This document shows positions 47,001 through 59,727 of a stretch of DNA of 64,000 nt, one piece after another. The notes under the pieces were generated by a model, which was given only the letters and a program-made list of their open reading frames with translations, was not told the DNA's origin and ran no database searches. Position 1 is the first letter of the stretch. Each line of letters starts with the position of its first letter. This DNA is from Sanderia malayensis (taxonomy: Eukaryota; Cnidaria; Scyphozoa; Semaeostomeae; Pelagiidae). The stretch covers positions 3,286,001 to 3,350,000 of the forward strand of contig RQOL01000876.1 in assembly GCA_013076295.1 (NCBI GenBank). Direction: 5' to 3'. The translations under genes and the position numbers were made by a program.

Positions 47001-50000
47001 CGCACAATTCTATCTGCTACTCTACATACCTCGTGTATAAAAGATAATTATGGGGAAATTTAATACTATATTCATTTGGTTTCCAAGGAAAAGAAAGAAA
47101 TTTTCGCAAATATCCAGAAAACCTAGTATCTGGTCTTGGGTTGCCGTATGATTATGATGGTTTGATGCATTATGGTCCATATGCATTTGCCAAGGACAGA
47201 AGCAAACCAACAATTATCAAATTAAAAAACACAGGAGGCTCCATTGGACAAAGGATTGGCTTGAGTAAAACTGATATTGAGCAACTTAACACACAGTATG
47301 ATTGCAAAAGTAAGTAAATTATTTATTTTATTGATTTCGTAATTCTGTTTATGCTAATGTTTGAATATTATGGTTTATTATGAATGTTTTGATTTACAGC
47401 TTCCTCCGTCACAAATTCTTGGAGTAAGTGGTCAAAATGGAGTAATTGCATAAAACTCTCGAAAGGTTGGAGAGAGTATAGTCAGCGGTTTTGTTTTCTA
47501 CCTAACCCTTCTGCTTGTGTTGGTGCTAATTCTGCTGGAACTCAGTGGAGAGATAGACCATGCTCTGGTCCAGGTATTCTGTTAAACTAAAGATAATTAG
47601 TTCAGTTAAGTCAGTTAATAATTGATTGTCTCATACGACAACATAGTTATGACAGTGTAAACATTTAGTACTTATTATGTTTTCAGTTACCCCCACAAAT
47701 CCTGCTCCGGGACAGCAAACAAATAAGCCTAAGCCAACAAAGCCGTCTGTGCCAGGGAGCGTAAATGAGCCAATTTGTGGTACAAGAAGCAGCGGTTTAA
47801 GTCACCCTGGACTCATACCACAAAATATTGTTGGCGGTACAACAGTCCAACCAGGTGATTGGCCTTGGCAAGTCGGGTTTGCACGAGCAAGCTCAACTTT
47901 CATATATTGTGGAGGAACATTAATCAACAAAGAATGGATAGTAAGTGCTGCACACTGCTTCAGTAGCACAAACCCATCAGGAATCACTGCTAGACTAGGA
48001 GAACATAATAAGAGAACAAATGAAGGTAAGCAATATGGTACTTATCTTGGTAAAATGTCTATAGTTTTTATAATAGTCAATCTTTATGAGAATATCCCTT
48101 CTCTATTGAAATCGTTCATCGGTTATATCCATTATTTACTGAAAATCACGAAGCTAGACTTAACTCTTTTGAGCTGTAACACCTCGTGAAATCTTTTACA
48201 GGACGAGAGCAAGTGATTTCGTTAGCAAAAGTTATCATCCACGAATCATACAATAGAAAAACTCTCGCAAATGATATCGCTCTACTGAAACTATCGAAGC
48301 CTGCCACCTATAACAAGTATGTCAGACCGGCTTGTCTTCCCGACAAGCATACGATCATTAAAGATGGCCAGATGTCTTTTGTATCTGGATGGGGCACGAC
48401 GACACATGGGGGCAGTACTTCAGATATATTACGAGTAGCCAAAGTACGTAGAATGTTTTGTACACAAAAGGCACAATTCATTAGAGTCCCATTTGATGAA
48501 CCTTGTAGCTGGATACTTAAAGAAAATAATGTATATAACTCGAAACTAACTAAACATGATCACTTAATGGCTTATGTTCCATTTTTTCTACCTTAAGCGT
48601 CTTGAGAGGGTTTACTTAACCCTCTCACGCTGGGCATGAGAGGGTTAAGTTTGTATTTTCACACATCTATTTGTTCTGCTGTTCTAGGTGCCAATTGTTG
48701 GACAGACAGCTTGCAAAAAGTCGCTTACAGTTGGCCCGACAATGATTTGTGCAGGATATCCACAAGGTGGCATAGATGCTTGTCAGGTTAGAAGTTATCT
48801 TTAACACTTCACTTATTTAAGAATTTCTCAAGAAAAGTAGATGCGTTATTAGTACTTCATTGAGTAAACGTCAGGCAATGCAGACAATGTAAGTAATTTT
48901 TTTTTTTTTTTTTTTTTTTATATCAATATAAAATTTAAAAATATTGAATACTGAAATTTTACTGTGACTTTTGTAGCAAGAAAAGACACATGGTCACCGA
49001 GTCCCTACTACCAAAGCCACTTACAATGTTCTAATTAACAGTGAATTAATCTTAAAGTAACAAAAAAAGAAAAAAAAAAAAAAACGTAGAAGCAATACCT
49101 AAGAAAAAGGGGGCATGCTGCTGGTTTCCAAGATTTTCAATTGAACCGTCCAGAAGTTTTAATGAAAGATATAGTTGCTTCTAGAATGATTCTATTGACA
49201 AAAGTACTATTATTTGGCTTCCCATACAATAACAAATTACAAAGATCACTTGAGTTCATGTTGGCAACATCATATCCGACATATGAGACTTGACCAAGGA
49301 GATCATGTCGCTGGGTTGTAAACTGGGGGCAGTGCAGGAGGTAGTGTTCATTATCTTCATTTGCTGAACCACATATACAGATTGGACTCAAACAGTCAAA
49401 GTTGTGTCGAAATCTATGTTCATTCAAAGGGCTGAAATTAACTCTTAACCTTGTCAGTAGCTTGATACCTACGTTATCATGGATGTTATAGACTGGGTTT
49501 TTCCCTGGTCTAATAATTCGCATCAAATTATTCTTGAAAATAGAGAGAGAACGAGACTCTTGTATACATCTATCTAAAAGGTTCCACTCAAATATAGCGT
49601 TATGAAAATAAGAGTTTGAAAAACGCGTCGTTCTTCCTACGTTTTGTTCATAACAACGCTGATTTCTTAAATTATACTCAATCACGCGCGGTGCAGGTAT
49701 TTGGTTAAAAAGGTAATCAGGAGATTTAGTTGTTATTAAGGAGTAAAAGTGGCATAATCTACGATACCACCTTCGATCATAAAGTAAATGTAAGTAATTG
49801 TTTTCTATGGTTTGCTTTCAGGGTGACAGTGGTGGTCCTCTTGTGTACAGAAAGGGAGATGGCAAGTTTTATTTATCTGGAGTAGTTAGCTGGGGAATTG
49901 GTTGTGCCCAACCGCAAAATTATGGTGTTTATTCAAGAATAACTGCATTACGTGAATGGATCGACAAGAAAATTCCAAATAAAGGTATGTATTGCTACCG

Positions 50001-53000
50001 AATAAAATATTTGACGGGGTTTGTCGGGTTCAGTTTGAGTTATATAAGCTATGTGAATATACAATTATATGTATATATAATGTCTTTGACGTCTTGTATA
50101 TATTGTTCCAGGTCCATCACCAGGTCCCGTTCCTACACCAACCCCTGGATCAACAGGTAGCTACTTTTTGTATCAACTTTATCAAGCTGTTGTTCTTATG
50201 TCTTTGAACTAGACGCTTGTTTTAGCCCAGTTTTGTTGGAAAGGATCAAACCAGTACGTCAATTATTTTATTTTTTCTCTTCTCGCTCAACAGCACTGTT
50301 ATCTTGCACATTTGAAAGTGATATATGCAATTGGCAGCAAGCAAAAGATGATAAATTTGATTGGACAAGAAGATCAGGAGGCACGCCAAGCTCTGGAACT
50401 GGACCTTCGTCTAGTGCCACTGGAGCCGGTGGTAAATCGAATTTGTTTCATTTTATATTGAGCTCTAACTCATCATTATGAAACTTTGGATTGTTGATAA
50501 AGTTGTTGGAATGTAATTCTTTTCAGAAAATGTAAGAATGTTGTGAAAATGTATGAAACTTCTTTTCAATAGGTTATTACCTTTACATCGAGACATCCTA
50601 CCCAAGAAAGGATGGAGATAAAGCAACATTACGTAGCCCTGTTCTCATGTCCAACACTCCAACTTGCCTCAAATTCAAAGCAAATATGTATGGTAGTAAC
50701 ATTAAAACTCTTGAGGTTTCCAGTGTAATATCTGGCAGCAAAACATCGATGTTAAAGATAACTGGCAACAAAGGACAAAATTGGTTTGATAAGAGCATTG
50801 ATTTGCCAGTTGGAAAGGACTTTCAGGTGAAAATAATGTTGAAAGTCTTCCCCAAAGCTTAACTTATTCAGAAACATCATGTTATCAGTACGTCTTTCAG
50901 TTATACCGAGAGAGTTTTATAATCTTAACAACCTTCCATGTTGGTTTTGTCAAAAGGTGGAGATAACTGGTGCGCGTGGAACAAGCTATCAAGGAGACAT
51001 TGCTATTGACGAACTCAGAGTAGTGCAAGGATCATGCAGTAAGTTCATTGTTGCTCTTTGATGTAACTTGTGAATTTAGTGCAGCTTAATACAGCACTCA
51101 CGATTTTAATTCTTTATAGATCCAATGAAACCAACCCCAAAACCAACTGTAAAGCCAGATAATACTCGTGAGTGTTACTCAAATTAAATCAGACATTGAA
51201 TTCCAACTGATTCGTTGATTTATACATTTAATTCTTAATAGTATAACATCTTTGTGCAACGATAAATATATATATGTGAGTTTTATATGTGAATTTCTAA
51301 GTTGGTCAGTTTCTCAGTCATGGGGCCATTATTATTACATGGTTGCTTTATTTTTTTGTTCAACAGCACTGTTATCTTGCACATTTGAAAGTGATGTTTG
51401 CAATTGGCAGCAAGCAAAAGATGATAAATTTGATTGGACAAGAAGATCAGGCAGCACGCCAAGTTCTGGAACTGGTCCTTCGTCTAGTGCCACTGGAACC
51501 GGTGGTAAATCGAATTTGTTTCATTTTATATTGAGCTCTAACTCATCATTATGAAACTTTGCATTGTTAATAAAGTTGTTGTGATCAATTCTCTGCGAGA
51601 AAGTGTAACACTTTGTAACCTCTTTTCAATAGGTTATTTTGTTTATATTGAGACATCTTACCCACGTCGAGATGGAGATCAAGCAACATTGCGAAGTCCA
51701 AGTGTTTTCTCAAACACTCCAACTTGCCTCAAATTCAAAGCAAATATGTATGGTAGTACCATTAAAACTCTTGAGGTTTCCAGTGTAATATCTGGCAGCA
51801 AAACATCCATGTTAAAGATAACTGGCAACAAAGGACAAAATTGGTTTGATAAGAGCATTGATTTGCCAGTTGGAAAGCAATTTCAGGTGAAAATAATGTT
51901 GAAAGTCTTCCCCAAAGCTTAACTTATTCAGAAGTATTATGTTGCCAGTACGCGTTTCAGTTATGCCGAGAGAGTTTTATAATACATCTTTTCAATTTTG
52001 TTTTGTCAAAAGGTGGAGATAACTGGTACGCGTGGAGCAAGCTATCAAGGAGACATTGCTATTGACGAACTTAGAGTAGTGCAAGGATCATGCAGTAAGT
52101 TCATTTTTGTTTTTTGATCTAACGATGGAAGTTATTGCAGCTCAATACAGCACTAACCATTTTAATTTTTTATAGATCCAATGAAACCAACACAAAAACC
52201 AACTGTAAAGCCAGATACTACTCGTGAGTGTTACTCAAATTAAATCAGACATTGAATTCCAACTGATCCGTTCCTTTATACATTTAATTCTTAATAGTAT
52301 AATAACATCTTTGTGCAACGATAAATATATATATGTGAGCTTTATATGTGAATTTCTAAGTTGGCCAATTTCTCAGTCATGGGGCCATTATTATTACATG
52401 GTTGCTTTTTTTTTTGTTCAACAGCACTGTTATCTTGCACATTTGAAAGTGATGTTTGCAATTGGCAGCAAGCAAAAGATGATAAATTTGATTGGACAAG
52501 AAGATCAGGCAGCACGCCAAGTTCTGGAACTGGTCCTTCGTCTAGTGCCACTGGAACCAGTGGTAAATCGAATTTGTTTCATTTTATATTGAGCTTTAAC
52601 TGATCATTATGAAACTTTGCATTGTTAATAAAGTTGTTGTGATCAATTTTCTGCGAGAAAGTGTAACACTGTGTCAACTTTTTTCAATAGGTTATTATGT
52701 TTACATTGAGACATCTTACCCACGTCGAGATGGAGATAAAGCAACATTGCGAAGTCCAAGTGTTTTCTCAAATACTCCTACTTGCCTCAAATTCAAAGCA
52801 AATATGTATGGTAGTACCATTAAAACTCTTGAGGTTTCCAGTGTAATATCTGGCAGCAAAACATCTATGTTAAAGATAACTGGCAACAAAGGACAAAATT
52901 GGTTTGATAAGAGCATTGATTTGCCAGTTGGAAAGGACTTTCAGGTGAAAATAATGTTGAAAGTTTTCCCCAAATTTTAATTTTTTCTGAAGTACTATGT

Positions 53001-54662
53001 TGGCAGTACGTCTTTCAGTTATACCGAGAGAGTTTTATAGTTTTAACAACCCTACAATTTTACTTTGTTAAAGCTGGAGATAACTGGTACGCGTGGAGCA
53101 AGCTATAAAGGAGACATTGCTATTGACGAACTTAGAATAGTGCAAGGATCGTGCAGTAAGTTCAATGTTGCTCTTTGATCTGACACATGAATTTATTGCA
53201 GCTGCAAACTTGATATTACTGTTCATTTTTATATCATTTTTTAGGTTCACCAAAACCAACAGTTTCTGGTAAATAACTACTTTACTACTTTATAAAAATT
53301 TATTACCATAAAGAACAATTTTATTCATCGCCAAATTCCACACTCTGAAATTCTCCCTTTTTTCTGTGCACCCTGTGCCCATTGTATTGTAACATATCAC
53401 AACACAATACAATATAGTAAACATATACCAGGCAGTATAACAAGGAATATATGTTAGTTTGAGCCCTGAGTTATGATGCCAACTTGACTAGAGATTATCT
53501 ATCTTTGGTAGGAAGCTGTGGTGTACCTCAAATTGTTAATGCTCGAGTGATAGCTGGTATAAACGCTGTTCGTGGCTCTTGGCCTTGGCAGATACTACTT
53601 CGTTACAAAGGAAGACCAATGTGTGGGGGTACATTGATAAATGAAAACACTGTTGTCACCGCTGCCCATTGTGTCAGTGGACGTGAATCTAATCCTGCAT
53701 CCTTTTCTGTGAGGTAATTTATTCATAACCTTGTTGGTTACTTGTTTAACTTTGCTATCACGGATTCCAACAATTACTTTTGATGATGCTTCAAATTTCC
53801 ATAGTGTTGGGGAACATGACACAAGGATAAATGAGGGCTCAGAAGACACAATTACAGCTTCCAAAGTTGAATCCAGCCCGAAATATAGTCGACGTACAAT
53901 TGATTATGATATAGCAGTGATAAAATTGTCAAGAAAGGCAAATGCCGGAAAATTCGTTGGATTTGCTTGCTTACCAAATGCAAATGAAGAGCCACCAGTC
54001 GGATCAGATTGTTACATCACTGGTAAGATGTGAATCATCTCAAGAATGTATAATTTATACGTGTCTACACATGGTAGACAAGATATCTTAGTCAATTGTT
54101 ATTGAAAAGAGAGCTTCTCTTGTACTGTTGAGTTCACTTGATGGCAAGAAGTCTCTTTAATTCCTCGTAGGTATCTAAGTTTTCTGTTTAACTATTGTCT
54201 ACATATTTTGTTGCTTTTTAGGCTTTGGGAAGGTAAAACATCCAGGGAATATGCACCACACACTTCAACAGGCGCGTATCAAAGTACGATCTCAGGCCGA
54301 CTGCCAAGCTGTGAACGGAAACCGATATGGAGTGAAGGTAGCTACTCGGACCATGCATAAATGATCATTTTCTCATTTGCTATTGATGATACTATGCTGT
54401 GAATGTTAATTTGTATGCTAATGTATTTTATTGCTTATAGATAACGTCAAGAATGATCTGTGCTGGTAACGGAGTAAATACAGCACAAAGTGGCTGCCAT
54501 GGAGATAGTGGCGGTCCATTTGTGTGCCAAAAGGCTGGTAAATGGTTCTTGCATGGAGCTGTGAGCTGGGGAGATTCAACTTGCAGTGCTGCTAACGGAT
54601 ACTCTGTGTTTGCCAAGACCTCCAACTCTGAGATTAATGCATGGATCAGGAGCAAAGCTTGA
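44076..54662 (+). CDS. Giant secreted mosaic protease, copy B (astacin - TSP1 - trypsin - 3 MAM - chymotrypsin-like)
   Basis: Thirty-five inferred exons join in frame to about 1598 residues, from the ATG at 44076 to the stop at 54660-54662. Order: signal peptide, acidic segment, six [15 protein letters not shown] exons (to about residue 252), astacin (253-478; zinc histidines about 374, 378 and 384), TSP1 (479-536), trypsin (537-817), Pro-rich linker, three MAM domains (833-1338), then a chymotrypsin-like domain (1347-1598). It is the inverted duplicate of copy A. The arms are nearly identical in many exons and similar in introns, and the similarity fades just after the stop codons. Differences from A are two more propeptide exons, one MAM fewer and a LINE fragment in one intron. 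Likely secreted; regulation may be shared with copy A. Confidence 0.86.
44269..45886 (+). other. Copy B propeptide: acidic segment and six [15 protein letters not shown] repeat exons
   Basis: Acidic exon 44269-44361; repeat exons 44644-44733, 44844-44918, 45038-45118, 45237-45329, 45448-45540 and 45655-45711; final exon 45797-45886. The middle exons share almost identical introns (ending TTCTATTATTTTACTTAG), which shows recent tandem exon duplication. All borders are phase 1. Confidence 0.82.
46123..47309 (+). other. Copy B astacin metalloprotease domain
   Basis: Exons 46123-46275, 46377-46500, 46635-46813 and 47088-47309. DGDI switch-like motif, KRNAI maturation site, [19 protein letters not shown] zinc motif, [11 protein letters not shown]et-turn, closing QYDC. 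Confidence 0.95.
47400..47573 (+). other. Copy B thrombospondin type 1 domain
   Basis: A single symmetrical 174-bp exon with [18 protein letters not shown] and RDRPCSGP. Confidence 0.85.
47687..49984 (+). other. Copy B trypsin domain
   Basis: Exons 47687-48025, 48202-48443, 48688-48786 and 49822-49984. [13 protein letters not shown] and GDSGGPL are present. Asp189 is kept, while residue 190 is Ala (GIDACQ) instead of Ser as in copy A. The third intron carries the LINE fragment. Confidence 0.95.
48899..49786 (-). mobile_element. 5'-truncated LINE fragment in an intron of copy B
   Basis: Reading on the minus strand, an open frame (about 49784-49137) encodes the C-terminal tail of a non-LTR reverse transcriptase protein, with [14 protein letters not shown] and the zinc-finger-like [20 protein letters not shown]. 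It runs into a 3' region ending in poly(A), seen as a T-run at 48898-48919. The 13-bp direct repeat AATGTAAGTAATT flanks it (48886-48898 and 49787-49799). The 5' truncation, tail and target duplication are typical of LINE insertion. The reverse transcriptase core is missing, so it is dead. Confidence 0.93.
50294..53155 (+). other. Copy B array of three MAM domains
   Basis: MAM 1: 50294-50431, 50573-50826, 50957-51038. MAM 2: 51367-51504, 51633-51886, 52013-52094. MAM 3: 52425-52562, 52691-52944, 53074-53155. Linker exons at 51120-51167 and 52176-52223 encode [17 protein letters not shown] spacers. Exon sizes of 138, 254 and 82 bp repeat exactly. Confidence 0.93.
53512..54662 (+). other. Copy B chymotrypsin-like serine protease domain
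   Basis: Exons 53512-53713, 53805-54022, 54222-54337 and 54441-54662. NAR|VIAG activation site, [21 protein letters not shown]. Ser at position 189 and SWGDSTC favour chymotrypsin-like specificity. Confidence 0.93.
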
Positions 54663-55161
54663 TGTCAACACTTTTGATCTCTATAATCATTTTATCTGTA
54701 TTCACGTGGCATTTTTAGTATCCAAGTCACTTGTTGTTGAAATTGATGCCTTATTTTCTTATTTTTGAATCGACATATTTTAAACTTTTTGATGTTTGTA
54801 TCAAGTTTTATATTTTTTACATTTCATATTATCAAGTTGCAGCAAGTGCGTTTCGTATTTTTTTTTGTAAACTCGTTTAGTTATATGGTTTTTAAAGGCA
54901 GGCAGTATGTAAAAACCATCTTGAATGACTTCTCCTATTTCTGTGAGAGGAACCAGCAGGATTTCGATTCTTACACACAGTCTGGTAGCTATTATAGGGA
55001 TTCAAACACTGATTTCTAAAGAAGACTTCTTCAGAGATTAGTAGATTCAAATCAATTCAAATAGATTGAGCCTGGGGTAACAGATAACGTTAGCCAGTTT
55101 CGAGCAAAGCACAGGGACGCAATGTAGTGAGTCAAGCTTCTCTCTTTTCGCAAAATTTAAG
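54663..55161. other. Intergenic region between protease copy B and APRT
   Basis: T-rich. It should hold the 3' UTR of copy B and the APRT promoter. No clear signal was found. Confidence 0.5.
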
Positions 55162-57733
55162 ATGGCGTCATTTTACGATGTTCCTCCTGTCTCTTCCGAT
55201 GAAGCAATTGAACGATTGAAAAATTTAATAATAGCAGTTCAGGATTTTCCAAAACCCGGAATATTGTTCAGGTAAATATTGTTTTGTGGTACAAATAGAC
55301 ACAAATTCTTACTCGGCATAAAACAAAGTTGCAATGATTATTCTTAGGCCTGTGTCACCTTGAATTTTCTGATTCACAGGGACATCATGCCGATTTTCAA
55401 GCACCCAGCTGCCGTGACGTCAATGGTTGATCTTATGGCTGCATATATTGAAGTTGCGTTTCCTGATTTAGATGTTATTGCAGGTAAGAGTTTGAATTTT
55501 GTCAAACCCTGTATTGTTTTAACTTTCCTAGACTCTGCACCACATTTTTTCTCTGCACCACGTTAATTTGCAACGCACGCTTATCGTTTGACTACCGGCT
55601 ACACGCATTTTTCTATAAGAAACACTGAACAAGAAGCTGACCCCCGGGTGGAAAAATAATAAGTCAGTATAGTTCTAATTGCCCTCAAACTCAAGAAACT
55701 GTTAGAAGATAGAAATATAAGAAAAATATAAAAAAGCTGCAGCTAAAAGTCCATTTCACGACAACTTGCAAAGTTAATCTTTCTAATTATAAACAAAATT
55801 GTTGTAGCAAAGTCGAATCAAAACCAATTTTGGTCAGTTCGCGTTTTTTTCTGTGCTCTTAAATAAAACATGGGCTTCTGGAGGTTGGGGATCTAAGGAA
55901 CTGTTAAAAGTGCTAAAATCACCGGAGAAATTAAAAAATTGAGTTCTTCTTTGGAGCTTAATTTGGTTCATAAAAATTTGCGTGCATCACGCACAAGCAT
56001 TTGTCGCAGTAAGGCCACTTGGCAATCAACACTTACACGCTTCATTTGTTGCAATTTCGGATTAAACCAGCATTACATAATGCCTTGCTAATCGGTCTTT
56101 GCTAAATAACTATTCATATGAAGGATGTTTTGCCCCCGAAAACAATGAGCTGATGTGATTGCGATGGGCATGGGGCATGTCTTGTCTTGTTATTATGGAA
56201 TAGCAATTCCACTCAATACTCTATTGTTTTTGGTTAATATGAACACATGCAATTGTCTTCCGCCCTGTTGACCTTTGGGGGACCTGTAGTCAAGCATTTT
56301 CTACTGTTTGCGTTCATTGTTAAGTAGATAATGGCTTGATACATCTTCTCGAACACCCATCATCGCTCATTTTTGGCCAACGCTGGAGTTCCGACGCCAG
56401 CTTGCTGGCTTCGGCCTTATTTTATAAGGCTGTGCCGATGCAGCATTTCAGTAGAGATCAGAGCCGTTGCAAGCTCGCATATCACCGGGCTTGAATGATG
56501 AAGCACAGTACCAAAAAGCGAAATCGGCTTCATATATCACAGTGCATATCTTAGTAGCCGAATTTCAGGACTTTTTTGCGGTTCAACTGAGTTTGAATAT
56601 TAGAGGTCTCAGTAGCTTATATCTAGCTACGTTTCCTCGCATCAAAGACCGAACAAATCCGTTGCACTTTGCGTGCAATGATTTGTTGTGATTTCTACGC
56701 AGAGTGCTCGCTTCAAAAATGGATTTCCGGTAAATTCACATGGCTGCATTGTTATGTTGAAGTGCAGATTCTTATTTTAACAAGTCGCTGTTTACAACAC
56801 TTTTAAGCATGCGTATTATGATTATGTTATTTTTACTTCCTAGGATTAGACGCAAGAGGCTTTCTTATTGGTCCGATGGTAGCCAATGAATCTGGAAAGC
56901 CTTTTGTGCCGATACGAAAAGGTGGAAAGCTGCCTGGCAAAGTAATTAGTCGTGAATCAGTGAAAGAATACGGAAAGGTTCGTTGTTGTTTCTGCTTATT
57001 CCTGTTTGCAAAGGTCTTCTTTCAAAACCTTTTAGCGGAGCCTTTTAATGCAAGTCGACAAATTGAAGTGAATTGATTCATGTTTCCTACTTATGGGTTT
57101 AATATTTTGTTTTTTATCATAGTTTAATCGACGTTGATGCTCCTATTATCGAAGGTTCATAAAATGTGATGTTTTGATCTTCCAGGATGTACTCGATATT
57201 CAGGCTGATGCAATTAGTCCTGGTGATAAAGTTCTGATATTAGACGATCTTCTTGCAACAGGGGGTCAGTTGAAATTTATCAGATTAGACGAATCTTCAT
57301 CAATAATATGCTTTATCATGCAATGAGAATCTATGGTCGCGATTGAAGATAATTCCTCACTTTCTCTTGCTTTTTTTATTGCTCATGTGCAATTTGACCC
57401 ATGCCAAGTTGCTTTATCTGTATATTTGTTGAGAAAATTCTAGAATATACTCTTGAGCGATGAATTAAGTTTATCTCTTTGTTATTTTATATATCGGATT
57501 TAGCTACGTGAAATTTCGTCTACTTTGTAAAAATATTAATAGGTTAGGTTGTGTTTTTAATATATGTTTCACTTGGGTTTTTCTCCTTTTCAGGAACGTT
57601 GCAGACCTCGTGTGAGCTTGTCAAGCAAGCAAAAGGTGAAGTAATTGGCTGCTTATGTTTAGTAGAGCTGGAAGGGTTAAAAGGACGAGAAAAGCTGCAA
57701 GTACCATTTCATTCTTTTATTAAATTCGACTAA
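55162..57733 (+). CDS. APRT: Adenine phosphoribosyltransferase (APRT), complete
   Basis: APRT salvages adenine: adenine plus PRPP gives AMP and pyrophosphate, in the cytosol. Five exons (55162-55271, 55380-55483, 56844-56977, 57186-57264, 57594-57733) join in frame to 188 residues (human 180), the same number of exons as in mammals. Landmarks are [26 protein letters not shown], the IRKGGKLPG segment, EYGK, the PRPP-binding motif [12 protein letters not shown] (about 132-143), and [17 protein letters not shown] near the end. All are intact, so the enzyme should be active. Intron 2 is 1.36 kb, much longer than the others, and no gene is seen in it. Confidence 0.97.
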
Positions 57734-58638
57734 GGTATTCATTTTACCGAATGAATTGTTTTACAATCGCAAATATTTAGAAATTCTTAAATGCAATTAG
57801 ATAAATTTTGGCTGCATTATTGGGCCCATGATCTACAGCAAATTCTTTATGACCTTTATTTTTACTTTTATTTATCACCGATTTACCGTTTCTAATACCT
57901 TTTCTGCCTTTTTGTACCGACTTACGTCACTGTTTGCTGCTTTCGTGTACTGTTTGTGTCGTGAATAGTGTTGTGTCGTGTGTCGTGTTGTGTCGTATTG
58001 AATCTTGTGCCATTTCATGTTTGTCTCTTGTCGTATATGTATTTTGTATTGTGTCTTGTGTGCCTTATATGTACCTTGCTGTGTTGTTTTGTTTTTCATG
58101 TTGTTTGTGATGTATTCTTTCGTTTGCTTCACGCAAAGGTATGTTTGCTTCTGCTTGTATTGCTTTCATTAAAAGTTCTTGTTTCTCGCTGTTTTGTGTT
58201 GTAATTTACTGTTGTCTTCAGTCTTATTCACATTTTTTGTATATATTTTCTGTTTATCTTTTGTGCCTGGAGTTTTGTGTATATCTTTTGTGATGTCTTG
58301 TTTTTTTCTGTAAGCCTTTCTTCTTTATGTTTTATGTTCGATGTTTTGTTCATTTCTTTTCTGTTTATCTTTTAATCTCTTATTTTTTTATGTTTGTTGC
58401 TGTTAGTGGTCTTTTTCTACTTCTGTTTTATTCGTGTTATATGTTGTATATTATTGTATATGTCTTGCTATTTTAATTTTATATCTTCTCTATTGTTTGT
58501 CCTGTTTGTTTTAATGGTTATTGATTTGTTTTATCTTTCTGTTTTTCTGTTTGTCTTTTTATCTTTTTATCGTCTTGCAACATTTCTTGTTGCACTACCT
58601 GCTTTTTTCGTGTCGTGGCAATTGTTTCATGCTTAATG

Positions 58639-58975
58639 GTGACGTTTTGTGTTGTGTTGTAACGTTTTATGTTATTTTTTGACTTTCTGTGTTGTGTTGT
58701 GACCTTTTGTGTTGTGATGTGACGTTTTATGTTATTTTATGGCGTTCTGTGTTGTGTTGTGACCTTTTTTGTTGTGTTGGAACGTTTTATGTTATTTTGT
58801 GACGTTCTGTGTTGTAACGTTTCATGTTATTTTGTGACGTTCTGTGTTGTGACGTTTTATGTTGTGTTGTGACGTTCTGTGTTGTAACGTTTTATGTTAT
58901 TTTGTGACGTTCTTTGTTGTGTTATAACGTTCTTTGTTGTGTTGTGTTGTAACGTTTTATGTTTTCGTCGTAACG
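58639..58975 (+). repeat. T/G-rich tandem repeat around GTGACGTTTTATGTTATTTT
   Basis: Imperfect units of about 40-60 bp mix TGTTGTGTTGTGACGTT(C/T)TGT with AACGTTTTATGTTATTTTGTG. The repeated TGACGTT and AACGTT cores are conserved while the spacers vary. Confidence 0.85.
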
Positions 58976-59727
58976 TGCTTTGTTGTGCTTGTCTTGTTAT
59001 GTGATGCAATGTTTTTGCCATTGCTTTATGTGCAGCTTATTACGTGATGTACTACTATTCTCGTGCTATCCATCACCTACTATTACTTATTTTCTTGCAC
59101 CATAAACTCAGATTTGTAATTGGATCATTTCTTAATCCTTCTATCGTTTACTTGAGAACTTTCTTAATATCTCTAAGAACTTTTTCATACGAGCTATTCT
59201 AGTTCAAATAGGATATCTTTTGATGCTCTATGAATTAAAGAATTTAAATGTTTTGATGCCCTAAAATTTACCTAAATTTGTACATACGAATGCTATGACC
59301 AGTCAACTAATCAAAAACACGTTAATTTCCTTTAGTGAATGATGCATGAATTTATTTCTTTAATTCTGAAATATGCTAAACTCCCAATGCCTTGCCAAGT
59401 ATATCTAAATATTGTACAAAATAATAATAAATTAAAATTACCAATGACTAATTCCCATGTAACCCAATATCTTTAATTTATTGCAACCTGATTTCATTTG
59501 CGAAATTGCAGCCATATAAACGAAGTACTATAAAGTTATTGAATTGTAACGTTGATAAATTTTATAAATATTAGCTTATATTGTATCTTGGTAAAATATA
59601 CATTAAAATATTAAAATATATATTGCGTGTTAAATGAGCATAAAGTTTTAGAAATGAAACAAAACTGCTTGTTCCGAGAATTAAGACAGGGAATTTTCTT
59701 TTGACCGATGATTGCTGCTGCGTGGTG

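Noticed and set aside
56380..56470. tRNA- or SINE-like hairpin (GCCTTATTTTATAAGGC) in the APRT intron
   Set aside because: Only a small stem is seen. No cloverleaf, A box or B box could be fitted.
55484..56843. A gene inside the long APRT intron (frame at 56467-56691)
   Set aside because: No recognisable motif, no good splice context and ordinary length for chance.
57875..58636. Open frames in the T/G-rich region downstream of APRT
   Set aside because: Phe/Leu/Val/Cys-rich peptides simply reflect T-rich low-complexity sequence.
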